Under the pieces are notes generated by a model. The model saw only the letters and a program-made list of their open reading frames with translations. It was not told the origin of the DNA and did no database searches. 64,000 nucleotides of DNA from NCBI GenBank assembly GCA_003024785.1, contig PUQB01000294.1:17501-81500 (forward strand), read 5' to 3'. Position 1 is the first letter of the stretch. Each line of letters begins with the position of its first letter. Below, piece by piece: positions 50,219-64,000 of the stretch. This DNA is from Selaginella tamariscina (taxonomy: Eukaryota; Streptophyta; Lycopodiopsida; Selaginellales; Selaginellaceae). The translations under genes were made by a program, and so were the position numbers.

Positions 50219-53199
50219 ATGTATATGTATATGTGTGTGTGTGTTGTGTACATATAGATACCTGCAAATCATTTTATATCTAAGATTCTAAACTATAATA
50301 AACTTAAGAATATACCGAATATATTTGAGAATATATTATTTATTTTTATAAATTTTTTATATAGTAAAACTACTGTAGATAGTAATTATGCAGCTTATTA
50401 GATTATATTAAATTAAGCCTACAAAGAAAAATTCGAACCACAACACTATTTAGCGCCAAGGTTATTAAACTATGTAAATTATTAGATTACACAATATTAA
50501 ATTATAAGAGTTTAACTATACTTACGATTATTATCTAAACTTGTCATTTGAATTTATTATTTAATTTTATATTACAATCTAATTTGAAATTTATTACATA
50601 AGTGTAAACTTCAAAATAGATTATAATCGGAAGTTGACTATAAATAATAAATTCTGAACTCCATTAATCAGTAAATAATATAATATAATTATATATATAA
50701 TTCATATATATATGTATATATAAGCAAGTATAAAGTAGTAAGTATTATATATTTGTTTATATAAATCCTAAAATCGTAAAATTGAGTATTACTTTTTAAA
50801 TTCAATGATTTAATATTCCCTTATCTAGATTTTAGACTACAATCTATTCTATTAGAACATTTATAAACTATATATATATACTCGTAACACATGTAGAACA
50901 CATATGTTTAATTGTAAAAATTATAATATGTTTTGATGTGTATATGTGCTAAGAAGCTTATATTCAGTGCAGTTTAAAAAATATATATTTAGGTTACACT
51001 TGTCATGTTTTACTTATCCTCTCGGTTTAATAAAGTCACATAATAATTCGGATGAGCATTTACGATGTATTTTAAACTTTAAAATGATACATCTTCTTAT
51101 TTATGTGTTAATAATTAAAAAATAAATAAAATTTAGCTATTAAATAAGAAAACTGAAGAATGCTCAATAATTGATGTTAAACCAAAATGTTAAATCTTAA
51201 TTTTAATTTTCCTGTAGATTCTCAATATATTCTCTATAGTTTTATAAAGCACACAGCACAATTTGACATAAGTATTTGGACTATTAATCGGATACTTGAA
51301 TTTATTTGTATAATTAATTTCACAATGATTATGTATAAAATATTTTAAGACATATTTAAGTATGGTATTTATTTCATTAAAAGATTGAATATTTGAGCTA
51401 GTAATTTTTTTGACCTAAGAGTTTACTTAAGAAGTTTTAAGTTTAATTATAATTATAACTAATGGACCTTATTGCATTAGTTTTTAAAACTCTTAAAGCT
51501 GTTTTCTAAGTGTTGCTCACATGTAATGTGTTATCACATGTTGATTATAGAACTATTTTAAATACAAAATATAAAACAAGGACTATAACTTCTTATTTAA
51601 TTAGTTTAACTTTCTAAGAATGTATCATATCTACCATGAAGTCTTATTATTTAATAGTTTTAAATTTTTATATATGTGTGTGTGTTATTAATATATAATC
51701 TTGTGGCTCATTATCAACTACAGTTTTGAAATAAAAAAAAAACAAACTTTATTTTAACGATACACATATTATATAGTTTTAAATTTTTGTATTTTAAATA
51801 TCATATTGCATTATGTGTTATGTTGCATAAGCATATTATACACCCCAAATCTTTAAACATATTAAAATTTCATGACTTAGTTTTATATCAAAATTCTATG
51901 AAATTTGTTTCATCATTGTTACTTTGTGTATAACATGAAATACAATGTCATTTATGAACATTTAAAAAGCAAATAAACACTTGCATATGACCTCTTTCTC
52001 ATCATGTTTAAGTAACATACTAAAAACAATATCTCTCATGTTAAACAAATCATACATCAATTACACAATGGAACATAACATTATTATAAAGCTCATTACT
52101 TTTCAAACCATGAAAAAGGGACGAGTTTATGGAATGTAAGTTATATGTTTACTTAGAGTTCTTGAATGTATAATAATAATCATTCTTAAATATTTAAGTG
52201 TATTAAGTAGGATTCTTTTTCAAACATGATTAATTCTGCCACTTCTCTTTAAGACAAAGAAAGGTGACAAGATTAATCACGCTATCCCTTCCATGCTGGT
52301 GGGCGGGAATAATCCTGTCCACAACGCTCTCATATGAATAAGTAAAAATTTATAGATTTTATATATTTAGAAGTCAGTTAATGTATTTTAGTAGGTAAGT
52401 GCGGTCATGATAAAAATTCTGAACACTTTCTCTACTTTTAAAAATGTCAATGTTTAATTTAAAAACAAAATTAAGCTAGAAAAAATTAACAAAACTAATG
52501 CTAATCACTTTTATGGAGTTAACAAAAAATTCACATAATATATTCTTATACATGAAACCAAGTACTTCATAATCATCATTCATTAAGTCATTAACTTAGT
52601 TGGTAAAGGCATCACACGACTATGAAGTTATTAAGGATTATGTTTTGACAAAACTTCAATATAAATTCAAACATTTTGTCAAAACATCATATTCAAAACA
52701 TTTTGTCAAAGTTTATGTTGGAGGCTTATAATTAATGTTATATATCATCCCCTAGAAACACCTTTGCATTAAAATGGGCATGATAGGTCAATAATTAGCA
52801 CTTAATTACTAATGAATTAAATATTTAATGCTTAATAATAATTAATCATTATTTTATAAATTAAAATTTACTAACTAAATTATACTCATATTCATACATT
52901 CATTAGCTTTGACATCATAAATAAATACTTTAGAAAAGTATATTTATTTGTTTACATTAATTTATGACAAATACATGTAAAAACTAGATTCTAATGTCAA
53001 AGTGGACTTCAAAAGTTTTTTTAAAATGTAATAATTACAAAAGAATATTTTATACTTAACAAATAATAAGAATGTTCTAAATATTTGAATAATATTTGTA
53101 AACCTTAAACTTGTCATCCATGCTTACAGGGTTGAATACACTTGTAATATATATATATATAACAACAAGCTGTTTTATGGCTTTTTTTAATTACTTTAC
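49431..53199. other. AT-rich intergenic region
   Basis: No exon seen. The first few hundred bases may include the APP1 promoter. Microsatellites are concentrated at 50145-50245. The block ACATTTTGTCAAA occurs more than once near 52640-52710, in direct and inverted form. Confidence 0.7.
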
Positions 53200-53214
53200 A
53201 TAGTGATATATGTA

Positions 53215-53640
53215 GTGGTATTTTAAAGATAGTGGCTTTCAAATTTTAATAGTGGATTTTGATAGTGGTTTATAGTAATGGCTTTTGGATGAGTAATAAC
53301 TTTTAGTAGTGGCTTTATTTTCAAAAGTGATGTTTAATAATAGTTTCTTAAGAAGTAGTGCCTTTAAAAATGACATTTTGTTAAGTAGTGATCTTTTCTA
53401 GTGACTTTATTTTTAAAAGTGATGTTTGATAATGACCTTTTAAAAAGCAATGGCTTCGAATAGTAATATTTTATGAATAGTGATTTTTTGTATTGGCTTT
53501 ATTTTCAAAAGTAATGTTTAATAGTGGCTTTTTTAAGAAACAATGGTTTTGAATAATGATTTTTTATAGTGGCTTTCTAAGAAGCAATGGCTGTGAATAA
53601 TGATTTTTTATAGTGCTTTTTAATGTGTACAAGACCATTA
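53215..53640. repeat. Degenerate array of AGTGGCTTTT / AAGAAGCAATGGC units
   Basis: A phrase close to TAGTGGCTTTTTAAGAAGCAATGGCTTTGAATAGTGATTTTTTA recurs about six to eight times with indels, all in one orientation. Its relative, AGTGGATTT/AGTGGCTTTTGGA, appears again near 54885-54945. Confidence 0.75.
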
Positions 53641-56600
53641 TGTGAATTATATTGGCTTTTATAATTTGAGCATAAGACCATTGGTCTAGTCTCTCTCTAC
53701 ATGCACGTCTAAGATTTAGAATATAAATTCTTGTTTTGGCTATTTAGGGTTTTCACGATTGCTATTTATGGTTTGCTTTAGTTTCATAAGCTTCTCCCAT
53801 GCTCTTCACGGTTGCTTAGGGTCTTGTTCTTGATACAAATCCCTAAATCTCACTCCCCACCTCTTAAATATATAAATTTCTAGTTGATTCAGGAGCTGGC
53901 AAGGCCTAACCTCACTGTCATAATGGAAAGCTTAAGTAGCCTTAGACAATAAGAGGGTTCAAGATCCAACAAGCTAGAAGCATCAACACATCAAGGCAAT
54001 AATGAAAGCACTCCAAGCTCTCAATCTAAGTCTTGTTTCATCTTAGAAAAGGGGCACCTAGCTTTGGGCCACCTCTTTAGAGGTCTCCACATTAGCAAAA
54101 TTGCCCAAATCTCCAACCATTTCCATCCTCTCTAACAAGTCACAACATTAACTTTTTAGGCATCTGCAACAGAAATGAAGACATCCATGGCTTGAAGAAC
54201 TTCAGTTGCTTTTCTTGATTCCAAGGGAATTAGAAACAACGAAAGGACCTGGGCTTCAACTTTAGCTAAGGAGCATAGAAAACAGATACCTACAACGCTA
54301 GAAAAGTGCTAGGCTAGCTCCCTCTATGCACTACTCTCAGGTACCAAGTAGACTCAAGGATTTTGGATGATTATGAGATTAGATATGGTCTATTCCCTAT
54401 ATGAGATTGAAGCATGAGATGTCTTCTTTCACTTGAAACCCTTGGGAGTGCAAGCCACATTGATATCACATGCAAGGTCTTCCCCTATGTTTGATTCCAC
54501 GCTATTAAAGGGCATCTTGGAGCTTGGAGGCAAGAGAGCTTGGAGGTAAGTTGTATTGGAGGTAGAGGCAACTTGATGAGCAATTTAGAGTTTAGAGGCA
54601 ACTATTTATAATTCAGATTAACACTTATGAGTATACTTTATTTTTCAGTCATTATTAAAAGTGACTTGGCCGTCACAAAGAGTTTTTACTATACTACTTC
54701 ACTTATAAATCATACTCTTAAAACCACTGTAAAAATCACTATTAAAAGTGACTTAGCCTCCATAGAGACTTTTCACTATACTACTCCACTTATAAATCAT
54801 AATATTAAAACCATTATATTCCATCACAACAATGTCATTATTCTATCCATTAATGAAAGCCATCATATTGAACACATTAACATAGTGGATTTAGTAGTGG
54901 AAAGTCTTTGTGGTAGCCAAGTCCTTAGATAGTGGCTTTTGGAGTAAAAAGCATCCATATATGGTGCATTGTGTTACATACCAAAATTCTCTTATACAAA
55001 AATTTCTCCCAATATCATTATTTAGTCACTATAAATCAGTCACCACTTGGTCATAAATCAAGCATCGTATCCTTTGTTCTTTTTCATATTCTGCACAAGC
55101 TCTCTTTGTCTTCATATCTTGTTGAAGACCTTGAGGTTCAACATTCATAGGAATCTCCTCATGTTGTTCATGTCATCACCTAATGGGTTGATGAAATGAG
55201 TGTGGTTAATATCTAGCCACCACTTGACACTATTACAAATGCAATTATGAGTTGCCATTCTTGTCGATGCATAGGTTGAGATAGAACCAATTCTCTTCAA
55301 TGACTATCTAATTCATGAAGTTCCATGCAGCTAAGCTTGTAAAGGGATAGATTGTTCGTCTTTATTTGAAAAAACTTAGCGTCATGGTAAAGGAACATGT
55401 GAGGGTATACTTCATAAGGAATATTGATCACACTAGTATTTGAGATCTTTTCTCTAAGGCACATCTCTAAGTAGCTCACTAGATTATCCATTATGTCAAT
55501 ATCAAAATATGCATCAAAAGTTACTAGTGATGTTTTGGTTGAGCATAGCATTTTGAGGAGAGTCATTCACCATCATGATTTGAGTGTTGTTATCTTTCCT
55601 CAATTGCTTAATTCTCCATGCAAGCACTATTTCTCTTTCCATTTTGAAGAAGTGTGGCTTGAAGTTTCTTTGAGAGGATTATAGTAGCATCATTGATCAA
55701 AGATCAATCCTTGCAAATGATCTCTTTTCAAACACTACGATGCTTGTAAAGCAACTTCTGCAGTGGTGTTAGGTCATGGGATTGTGTGCATAACCAAATC
55801 CTGACAAGCACTCCCATCTCCTTGAGCTTTTTAAAGATATAATCCACCCCCATATGAAATATGATATTTTTTTGGAGTTCACCACCACAAGGAATGAGAA
55901 CTCCTTATTTGATTTGCCTATCTTTGTCCTCATCTTTTTGTTGATGAAACAGAATGCAATTGACATTAAGCAAGATGATGTGGCCATGGGTAACTTGGAG
56001 TGGTCCACTTGCTTGTTCTTGAATTTCATGTGGCTTACTTGTTTGCCCCTTGTTAATGGACCATCAAGAGCATCTGAAATGCTATTTGACACGGACATGC
56101 ATGGCAAGTCCACATTCTCATGATAGTCAACATAAGACACTTTTATTCACAAACCATTTGAATCATCTTGCATCAACATTTCAAAAGTTTTTCCCCTTCC
56201 AACCTCCACCTCCATGCATGTCTCTCCAAGTAAAGAGTTTGGGCATTTGCTATCATAATTAGGTTGTAACTTGGGCACATATTCATCATTATCTTTGTAA
56301 GTAAGTTGTAACTTAGGCACAACTTCTTTTTTGTCTTAGGTAGTTTATAACTTGGGCACATCTTCTTCTTTGAAGGTTTGGCAGGATTTATCTTGCCAAT
56401 CAACAATTTCCATGAACAAGCTGAGCCACTTACAAAAGCTACAACATTGTCCAAGTTGCATGATTGTTGTGACAAACACGACAAGAAGTTGAGTGGTTGC
56501 TTTTCACCTCATACATGCATATGTAGGATGAGGTTTCATATGAGCTAAAAAATGCAGCCTTACCATGTGAAGTGCAACCTTCTCAAGTTCGCAGGATAAA

Positions 56601-59600
56601 TCCCACAAATCTTCATTGTGTTGTGGATGCTCTGTGTCAAAACTTTCAACATAATCATTCTAAATTTGAGAGAAGGCTGTTATTAATTCTGACCAAAGCC
56701 TTTTCTTACCTTGTTTATATGGGCATCTTCTTGAATGTTTTTGTGACATTATTTCTAAAAGAGGAGACGTCTATTTGAACTTAACATTACATTGACATAT
56801 GAAAGAAACGTCTTTATTCAAAACATGGACAAAATAAGAAATCAATTATATTTCAAATTGCTTTATTCACTAATTTCACAATCAATATCTTACACTCCGC
56901 TCTATACATTATTCTCAAATCAATATTTACACACTAACTAAACTATGGACACTTTTTCAATTCGGGACATTTTGATTCATTTTTTTGACAATTTCTTTTT
57001 ATAAAATCAAAGAAGTTATAATGAAGCAAAAAGAGACTTACTAATTGTGTCGATGTCCTCATTAGTTTTTCCAATTGATTTTTTGCTTTCATAACTCGTA
57101 AGCAAGTCATAGTCACCATTCACATATGAGGGACTAGGTGCTTGTTGAGGTACCACTTCATTTGCTTATTGGGGTAGAATTGGAGTAATGATGGAGCCAA
57201 GCCTTTACCTTTTCTTGTTTATCCTCCTCATGCTTGAAAATGAAAGTTGCAATGGGTTAGTGATGGCACAACCATTGCTAACCAATGGATCACTAATGCA
57301 GAGGGGTGGCAGCGATTGGATGGAGGATCAAGACCTTGTAAGTCAACTCTCTGACAAGACAAACAAGATAACAGGATAGGTGGTATCTAACAGATGGAGA
57401 TGAGTGTCAAGCGGCCCTGACAATAGGATAAAGGATCCCACCAATGATCACGTCAATCTACCCAAAGTAAAGAAGACAAAATGCATGGGAAAAGAGACAT
57501 TATCATAGTTGACCCTGTGCAAGGCCATCATGATGACATACCCAGTCTAGTGGCACCAAGTGGACAGCATCTAATGCTTCATAGCATCATAATATAATGC
57601 TCCATCTTAACTCTTCATCATGATCTTAAATGTGGACATTATAAAGTATGTATCTTTGATTCTTTAGAATGTCAAAGAGTGGGATTTTAACCCAAGGTGT
57701 GATGGTGTTTCTTGAGTTTGTTTTTTATTCTATCTTAAGGTTTGATGGGAGTTACTTATCACACATAGTTTTTGATACTGTCAATAATGAGTTCTTGTTT
57801 TTGAGCTAGTCACTTAATGGAATAGGATTTGGCTGCCATTTTAGGAGGAGTAGCATTCCATCATCTCCAATTTTGAAGAGAACTAAGCCCTCTTTGTCCA
57901 ATTCTAATGGTCATAACTCGTACTGCATGATATGTATATCATCCTTTTCAGAAAAGAAAAATTATAATGGTACAAGGTGGCTAGTTAGGGAATCACTTAT
58001 ATCTTTGATATAGCCTTTGAGAAACACTTTGAAGTCTAGTACTTTAGTCATGAAGAATGCACAACATTTTTTTGAAATGCAGCTTTTAAAAAGCTCCATC
58101 ATATGTAGCAAGGTAACAATTTGTCGAGCTTGAAAACCTTGTTGAATAATGCATCAATATCTTCGTGAGTGTGGCCAACCGTAAGGAAATTAAAAGTGAT
58201 CATCTCAAACACGCCTCTAGCAATAAGCATTGACAAGTATGTTAGCACATATTTATAAAAGGCAAAGTAAGCATGATCATAAAGAAGTTAACCTTCATTA
58301 AAATGGTTTACCTATTTTTAATTTTGCTTACACGATTGTCCATTGTAAAAGCAAATGACAGGGAACGTTTGATGATGGTGATTGTTTAGGCTAAATCCCT
58401 CATCTGAATCAAAACACTGATTAGGACCATCTTTTTTTGTAGTATGTTGGTAGTGTCTCTCATATTCTCATGTAGCCTCAGTGCGGACGTGTGGACGTGT
58501 TCATAAGGGCATTGTGTAACGACTACATGTGTTGTTTCTTCACTTTGAGATCACCCAAAGAAGATGTCTTTGTGTGAACTTCAAGGTTTCTAAAACACAT
58601 AACAAGTGATCAATAATGAAGTTAGAGTCATTGGACTATGAAAAAGGAGAAGTTCATATGATTTGCAATCGTGCCTATGTGTTAGCACCCTGGTCAATGA
58701 TACCAAAAGCTTGAGAACATTTCCAAGGCACTTTGGTGTTGTAATTAGTTTTTAGAATACTTATCTTTGAATTGTCCATTTTGTCATGAATTAACAAAGG
58801 TATTCTTGTCATTGTATTGGGAACGACAAGTTCGTTGCAATCATGGATCTCCATCTTTTTTAAATAGTAGTAATTCCACCAATGTATTTGTGCATGCCTC
58901 TTTAACTTTAAGTGACATGCAAGTGTCGTATTTTAAAAAGTTGGAGTGCTTTAAAATTGCCACATTCTTGAATTGAGTATTCCATATGTTATTAAAGGTG
59001 TGCTACCGGATTTTTGAAGCCCCATCAAATCAAGGCATTTTTCACATGTTCACACAACTTGAATTGAGTGTAGATTGTGTAAACCTTCAAATTTTCCTAA
59101 TGCCTTTATGGTATGACATTTGTGAAGCATTGTATTTGCATTTGCATCTACAAAGTTTCTTTAGTATTTTTATCGTTGTGTAATGTGAGAGAATGTCTTG
59201 ACCATGCTAATTTCCCATGACTGAGGTGCACTCATTTGTCTAACCACATCTTCATGGTAGTAAAAGTGGTTTTAAGATGCCATAGATCTTGTACAAAGCT
59301 TTAAAGCAGATTGTAACCTTGTTAAAACCATTCATGTGCACAATGACCTATCTCCATGGCCACCCCATCAATGCACCCAATTAGTGTAACATATATAAAC
59401 TCATGTTTTTGCTTATAGGTGAGCTTGTAATAGTCATGCATGCATTAGGTAATTTCATCCATGTCTACCATCTGACAACACTTGTCTTGCAATATCAATA
59501 GTGGAAATGTTGGTGATGCTCACTGAGATGTGGGATCCATCTCATTCTCTTACCGCAAGTTGTTGAGGTGGATTGTAGCCCATGAATCTTCTTTTTCATA

Positions 59601-60760
59601 CTATACTCTTGGCACAAGGAAGCTCATAAGCACGAGTTGTCCTTCTAGCTTGTCATTATTGTAATCCAATGTTGGATATGTTGAACCATCTAGATGTTTT
59701 AGCTTAGTAATGCACCACCTCACTAGGGATATAGCATGCAATGCCATTTGGTTAAACCTTTGTCATGACTACACCCAAAGGTATGTTCCTAGCTTCTTCT
59801 CAAAAATGGCCTCCATTGGGTTGATAGCTAAGATGATGCCCTTACCAACCTTGATCTCATACTGAAAGAGGATCACTTCAACTTTCACAGTAGGCAAGTC
59901 TTCACCTTGTGAACTCATAAATATATTCGAATGCGACTTGCATCCTTGTGCCAGCTTGACTTCTTTTACATTCCTTAACACAGAAGAACCTTTTCAAATT
60001 CCATCCAAACAACCTTAATGTGTTTGTAAATGGTGTCCACCCAAACATAAACATAAGACCCTTGGTGCATATGTGACATGACAAATTACCATCTCAGACC
60101 TTAATAGTTTCTCTACCAACTAACTTGTTGTTCTAGAGAAGCTATACCTTGTCTCTAATTTTGAACATAGTGACATGCACAGAGTGAAACTGTTCATTTA
60201 AGCAATAAAATGAAAAAATTATTGAATGCAAACTAAATGACAAAGATAAAGTCTATCCAACGTTCTAGGAGGTCGACTAGAATTTGGCAGGATTAATCCT
60301 ACTAACATGTTAGCAAGTTTAAACTTGACAAATCCCATCGAAATCTAAAGAGGCCAACAAAGCCAGATGTGAATTATAGGGCTAGAAGCTCTTCAATGAA
60401 TAAATCCCATTGGTTTTGACAAATAAAAGGAGCGGTTTCAAACAAACAAAAAGGTTTCAATAGGATAAATCCCCCTAGGTTGAGGAGGGCAAGTACGTGT
60501 GGGTACCATGATATATGATTTGTAGCTAGATTTATCCCATCCATCAAGACTAAATCATAAAGAATAACTAAACCCTAAATATGGGAGTGCCACAAAGAGT
60601 GTTTAAAAATATAGAGAGAGAACCCCTAAACCTAAATCTATTTGGATTTAGATAGAGAGTGTGACTGTGGAGAGTATAAGTAATTTTTTAAGCAAATCCG
60701 ACTTATAAGTGCAATGAGCTTTTTCCTAATTAAAGCTCGTTTTTCCTAAATGAAATCTTA
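53641..60760. other. Low-copy-looking, probably degenerate repeat-derived region
   Basis: This 7-kb stretch is less AT-rich and of higher complexity than its flanks. Open frames of 60-120 codons occur on both strands. The longest is on the minus strand at 55769-56140, with DALDGPLTRGKQ and many aromatic residues. None shows a domain I can name, there are no consistent splice sites, and frames are short. A decayed transposable element is the likeliest explanation; a diverged gene cannot be excluded. Confidence 0.4.
54650..54825. repeat. 85-bp tandem duplication
   Basis: Two adjacent copies share ATTAAAAGTGACTT, ACTATACTACT(T/C)CACTT and ATAAATCATA. The similarity is about 80% by eye. Confidence 0.85.
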
Positions 60761-63189
60761 TTAAGAAAGAGGTAGATCTAAAGAAAGAAATTGACAGAAG
60801 TAATAAAATCCTTATGAGAATTGCAAATCTTGATGTAAGGGAAATTCAATGCATTTTTAAAATTGCATGTTAGGACATGGAATTTATACCAATTAAAAAT
60901 TTGTAAGGATATTTCAAATGTGTTTACAAAAGTGTGACAATTCGTGTTAGTTATTAAAGATGATTTCAATGTATTATATGATTTTTAATAGTAGAAATAG
61001 TGAGTTGCATAATAATATAAAAACCTTGGCAATTGTTTTTAACAAGATTTTCTTACTTTTTTTTATTCTTAGAATATTCCTCTCTTAAACTAGATTATCA
61101 ATCTTTAACATTATTATGAATATTAATATATACATATGTATGTATATATTATTATAATATCAAGTATAATAGGTAATATGATATATTTATTATATATCAA
61201 TGGGCATGTCTACATATTATTATGCCCAATGTATTTTATAAAATAAACTCGTTCTACATGTCATTGTATATGCATTCCTGAATTTTAAATATAAGTCTTG
61301 CAAAAAGTTATAATATAGCGTAAATCTTAAATATATTAAAATCTAATAAATATTGTATTTTTGATTATTTTTGTGAACATATGTATAATATTTATTTCAT
61401 TATCTTGTGAATATAAGTATAATAAATCTAATTTTTAATATAGAATATATATATTATAGTATATTACTTTTTATTACTAGAAAAATTAAATGATATTATT
61501 CTTATTATATATATAAGATTGTTTATATACAAGCACAAGCTATGTCCTTTGTGTTTAAGGTATAGGGTTAACATTTAATAGTTATTTTGGTTAGGGCTGA
61601 GGTGGAGATGTCTGGATGGCTTAAGTTTTTAAGTAGCATTACTAATGATTTTAATTAATATTTATTATTAATAATTGCAATTACGCATATACATTATATA
61701 TTAAAATATGTTTTTTATGTACATTTATTATTCATTTTATCTTAATGAGATACTCATCATGTGTCCAAACTCAATATTGAATATGAATTGTGTAAACTGT
61801 TTGGTACTAAGTGTGTTCATCTTATTCTTTATGTGCAAATATATTTCATATATTAATTTTAAATAGCATTACATTTTATTCCTGAATCCTTTTATGTGGG
61901 CAACTTTATCTAGATCTCATTTTCATTATGTCTTTTCTCTTCTTATCTCCTATGAAACATGAATCCTTCTTTATGGCAATTTTATTGTATCCATATTGCA
62001 TTCTTCCTTTCTTCATTCTCATGTTCATACATTTTCACCACAATTAAATCATCATCTACACACATTAAATGTTAATATGTTTTATTTATAGACAATTTAG
62101 ATATTAAGTTGGGCAGTTGGTTTTAAAAAGAGTATTCAATTGGGGTTGAAGTAGCATATGCCTTTTCTTCTTTTCACATCTTCTTCAACCTTGCATATTC
62201 TTTATCGTCCCATCCATCGAGATCTCCAAGATAATCATATCTTTCATGTCATCCATCTTTATGCACATATAAATATGATACACACATATGTATGAAATCT
62301 ACTTAATATCTAATAATGTATATGGCTACATGCATGCAATAAAAGCATGTAGCATGTCACGTATGTGAACTACAAGTACATGAATATGTGGAAAAACTAA
62401 GAAGAGTAAACATATGCATTATGATAAACGCACCATAAATACATGTATAAGGTAAAATAAAGCTACATAAAAGTGTAAACAGGTATTATATGATGTTACT
62501 TAAAATCAAATTGTGTCTAAATACACATAGATTCCTTTACTTATAAATATATAAATCATAATTTATACCATATTAATAACTTATCTCATTCATTAGTAAA
62601 GCAAAATAATTAAAAAAAGTCCATCCACAAAAAGGAAATTAAAAAAAGAGGGAAAAAATAGAGCAAATGTACACATTTATAATGAATAATAAATGAACAG
62701 CCTAACCAATTGTGCAAGATATCTTAGGAAGGATAACCTAGCAAGTAGAGAAATAAATAATATCAAACCCAACACACACACACACAAGAATCTGATCTCT
62801 TGCATCGATAAGTGTCACATTAGGATAGGGTTAAATCTTTCTTATATATAACCACATGGTCACGAACAATCACGTGCACGGCATGAACACGTGTGATCAC
62901 ATGCATGTGAATATGCATTTGAACAATACATTTATTCACTATACTCTTTTAAAATTTTAATCTAAAATGCATTTGGGTTTATACTTAATTTAAAATTGCA
63001 TAGAAAATTTTGCTTATGATAAGTATGCGAACAATACATATAATTTTTTAAATTTTATAAATAAGAAACATTTAAACTTGTATTTGATTTTAAAATTTTA
63101 TAGAAATTTTTTTAAAGATACGTTTGTGCATCTACACATACACTATATAAAACATATAAATACATTTGTGTGCATGTGAAATTTAAAAA

Positions 63190-63520
63190 AGAATAAATAT
63201 GTAAAAAGAAGATGAATAAATATTTTAAATTAAATTATAATTTTAAATTATTACATATCACAATTAATAAATATTTTTAATTTTAAGTCTCACATATAAA
63301 TATATAAATATGATAATATATTGAAAAAAAGATGGATAAATATTTTAAATTTCTTACACAGTCACAATTAATAAATAGTCCTAAAGAATTCTAAATCTTA
63401 AATCTGGCGTGCGAATATATACAAAACATGGTAAATGAAGATGGATAAATATTTTATATTAGATCATAATCCTAACTCATTACATGATCACAATTAATAA
63501 ATAAATAATCTTTAATCTTA
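63190..63520. repeat. Tandem repeat, about 110-bp unit, three copies
   Basis: Each copy holds GATG(G/A)ATAAATATTTTA(A/T)AT, then, about 35-45 bases later, TCACAATTAATAAATA. Copies start near 63200, 63330 and 63440. Confidence 0.85.
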
Positions 63521-63552
63521 CTTAGCACATAATATGTATTAAATATATAAAT

Positions 63553-63785
63553 AGGGTAAATCATTTAAGGTTAACATTACTTATGGACCATTTTTTAATT
63601 CTTGTTTCATTATAAAAATAAAATCTCATCATATGCATAATATTGTTCTTTAAGTATAGAATATATAAGTGAATCATGATATAGGGTAAATCATTCAAAA
63701 TTAGCACTAATTATGGACCAATTTTTTTATTTTTATTTATTACACACAAAAATCTGACCATATTTATAATATTGTTCTTGACTTT
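63553..63785. repeat. Tandem repeat, about 120-bp unit, two copies
   Basis: ATAGGGTAAATCATT(T/C)AA, ATTATGGACCA and ATAATATTGTTCTT recur in the same order in two adjacent copies beginning near 63552 and 63681. Confidence 0.88.
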
Positions 63786-64000
63786 GACACTAATAATTTA
63801 ATACAAAATTTTTATAATTAGCATAGTTGTGGTCTTAGGAATTTATTAATAAAATAAATTTCGATAGGCACGACTTAAGAGACATACCTATGATAGCCTT
63901 AGACATCCCTACTATACAGCTATGTGACATAGAGTTACGTGCTTCCACGTATATTCCGTAACAAAAAGCTAAGGCATTATCCTTTTCTACTTGAGGAATC

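Larger units (their letters stand above)
60761..64000. other. AT-rich intergenic region to window end
   Basis: No exon is supportable. Two local tandem arrays lie near the end (listed separately). Confidence 0.7.

Overview
This is nuclear DNA from a land plant. Auxin response factor, plastid FtsHi, a plant aspartic proteinase with a saposin-like insert, pentatricopeptide (PPR) and QALGGH zinc-finger genes all appear, with GT-AG introns. Long AT-rich intergenic deserts and very frequent (GT)n, (CT)n and (TA)n microsatellites, many inside introns, surround the genes. I cannot place the lineage from the sequence alone.

Layout: 1-2.68 kb is AT-rich and holds a fold-back, MITE-like element. A complete 16-exon ARF gene lies on the minus strand at 2.68-7.41 kb, with a 5' leader reaching about 8.5 kb. 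A Ty3/gypsy LTR retrotransposon with short LTRs (about 206 bp) occupies 10,165-15,096. A single-finger C2H2 repressor-type transcription factor (17.6-18.5 kb), a tetraspanin (19.8-20.7 kb) and an organellar-type PPR protein in 11 exons (21.3-27.2 kb) follow on the plus strand. After a 6-kb AT-rich desert comes an unrecognised two-exon gene (33.35-34.46 kb, minus), then an 18-exon FtsHi-type plastid AAA protein (35.5-41.9 kb, minus), a phytepsin-like aspartic proteinase in 13 exons (42.6-45.35 kb, plus) and a cytosolic-type Xaa-Pro aminopeptidase P (45.7-49.4 kb, minus). From 49.4 kb to the end there is only AT-rich or degenerate repeat-like sequence.

The genes do not form a pathway; this is an ordinary eukaryotic gene neighbourhood. 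The strongest non-obvious signal is technical. Except for the ARF gene, nearly every recognised gene, and the retrotransposon, needs single-base additions to stay in frame, mostly one G, T or A in a short homopolymer. Splice sites, domains and catalytic residues are otherwise intact. This pattern suggests homopolymer under-calling in a long-read assembly rather than mass pseudogenisation.

The main biological points are: a degenerate tasiARF-like site in the ARF gene; an FtsHi protein that keeps the complete zinc-protease motif but has an altered arginine-finger region and a duplicated transit-peptide segment; (CT)n tracts placed directly after 5' splice sites; a near-perfect 28-bp intronic hairpin; a retrotransposon whose U3 is a chain of palindromes and G-boxes; and several fold-back or tandem repeats. 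I did not find a clearly new multi-gene system.
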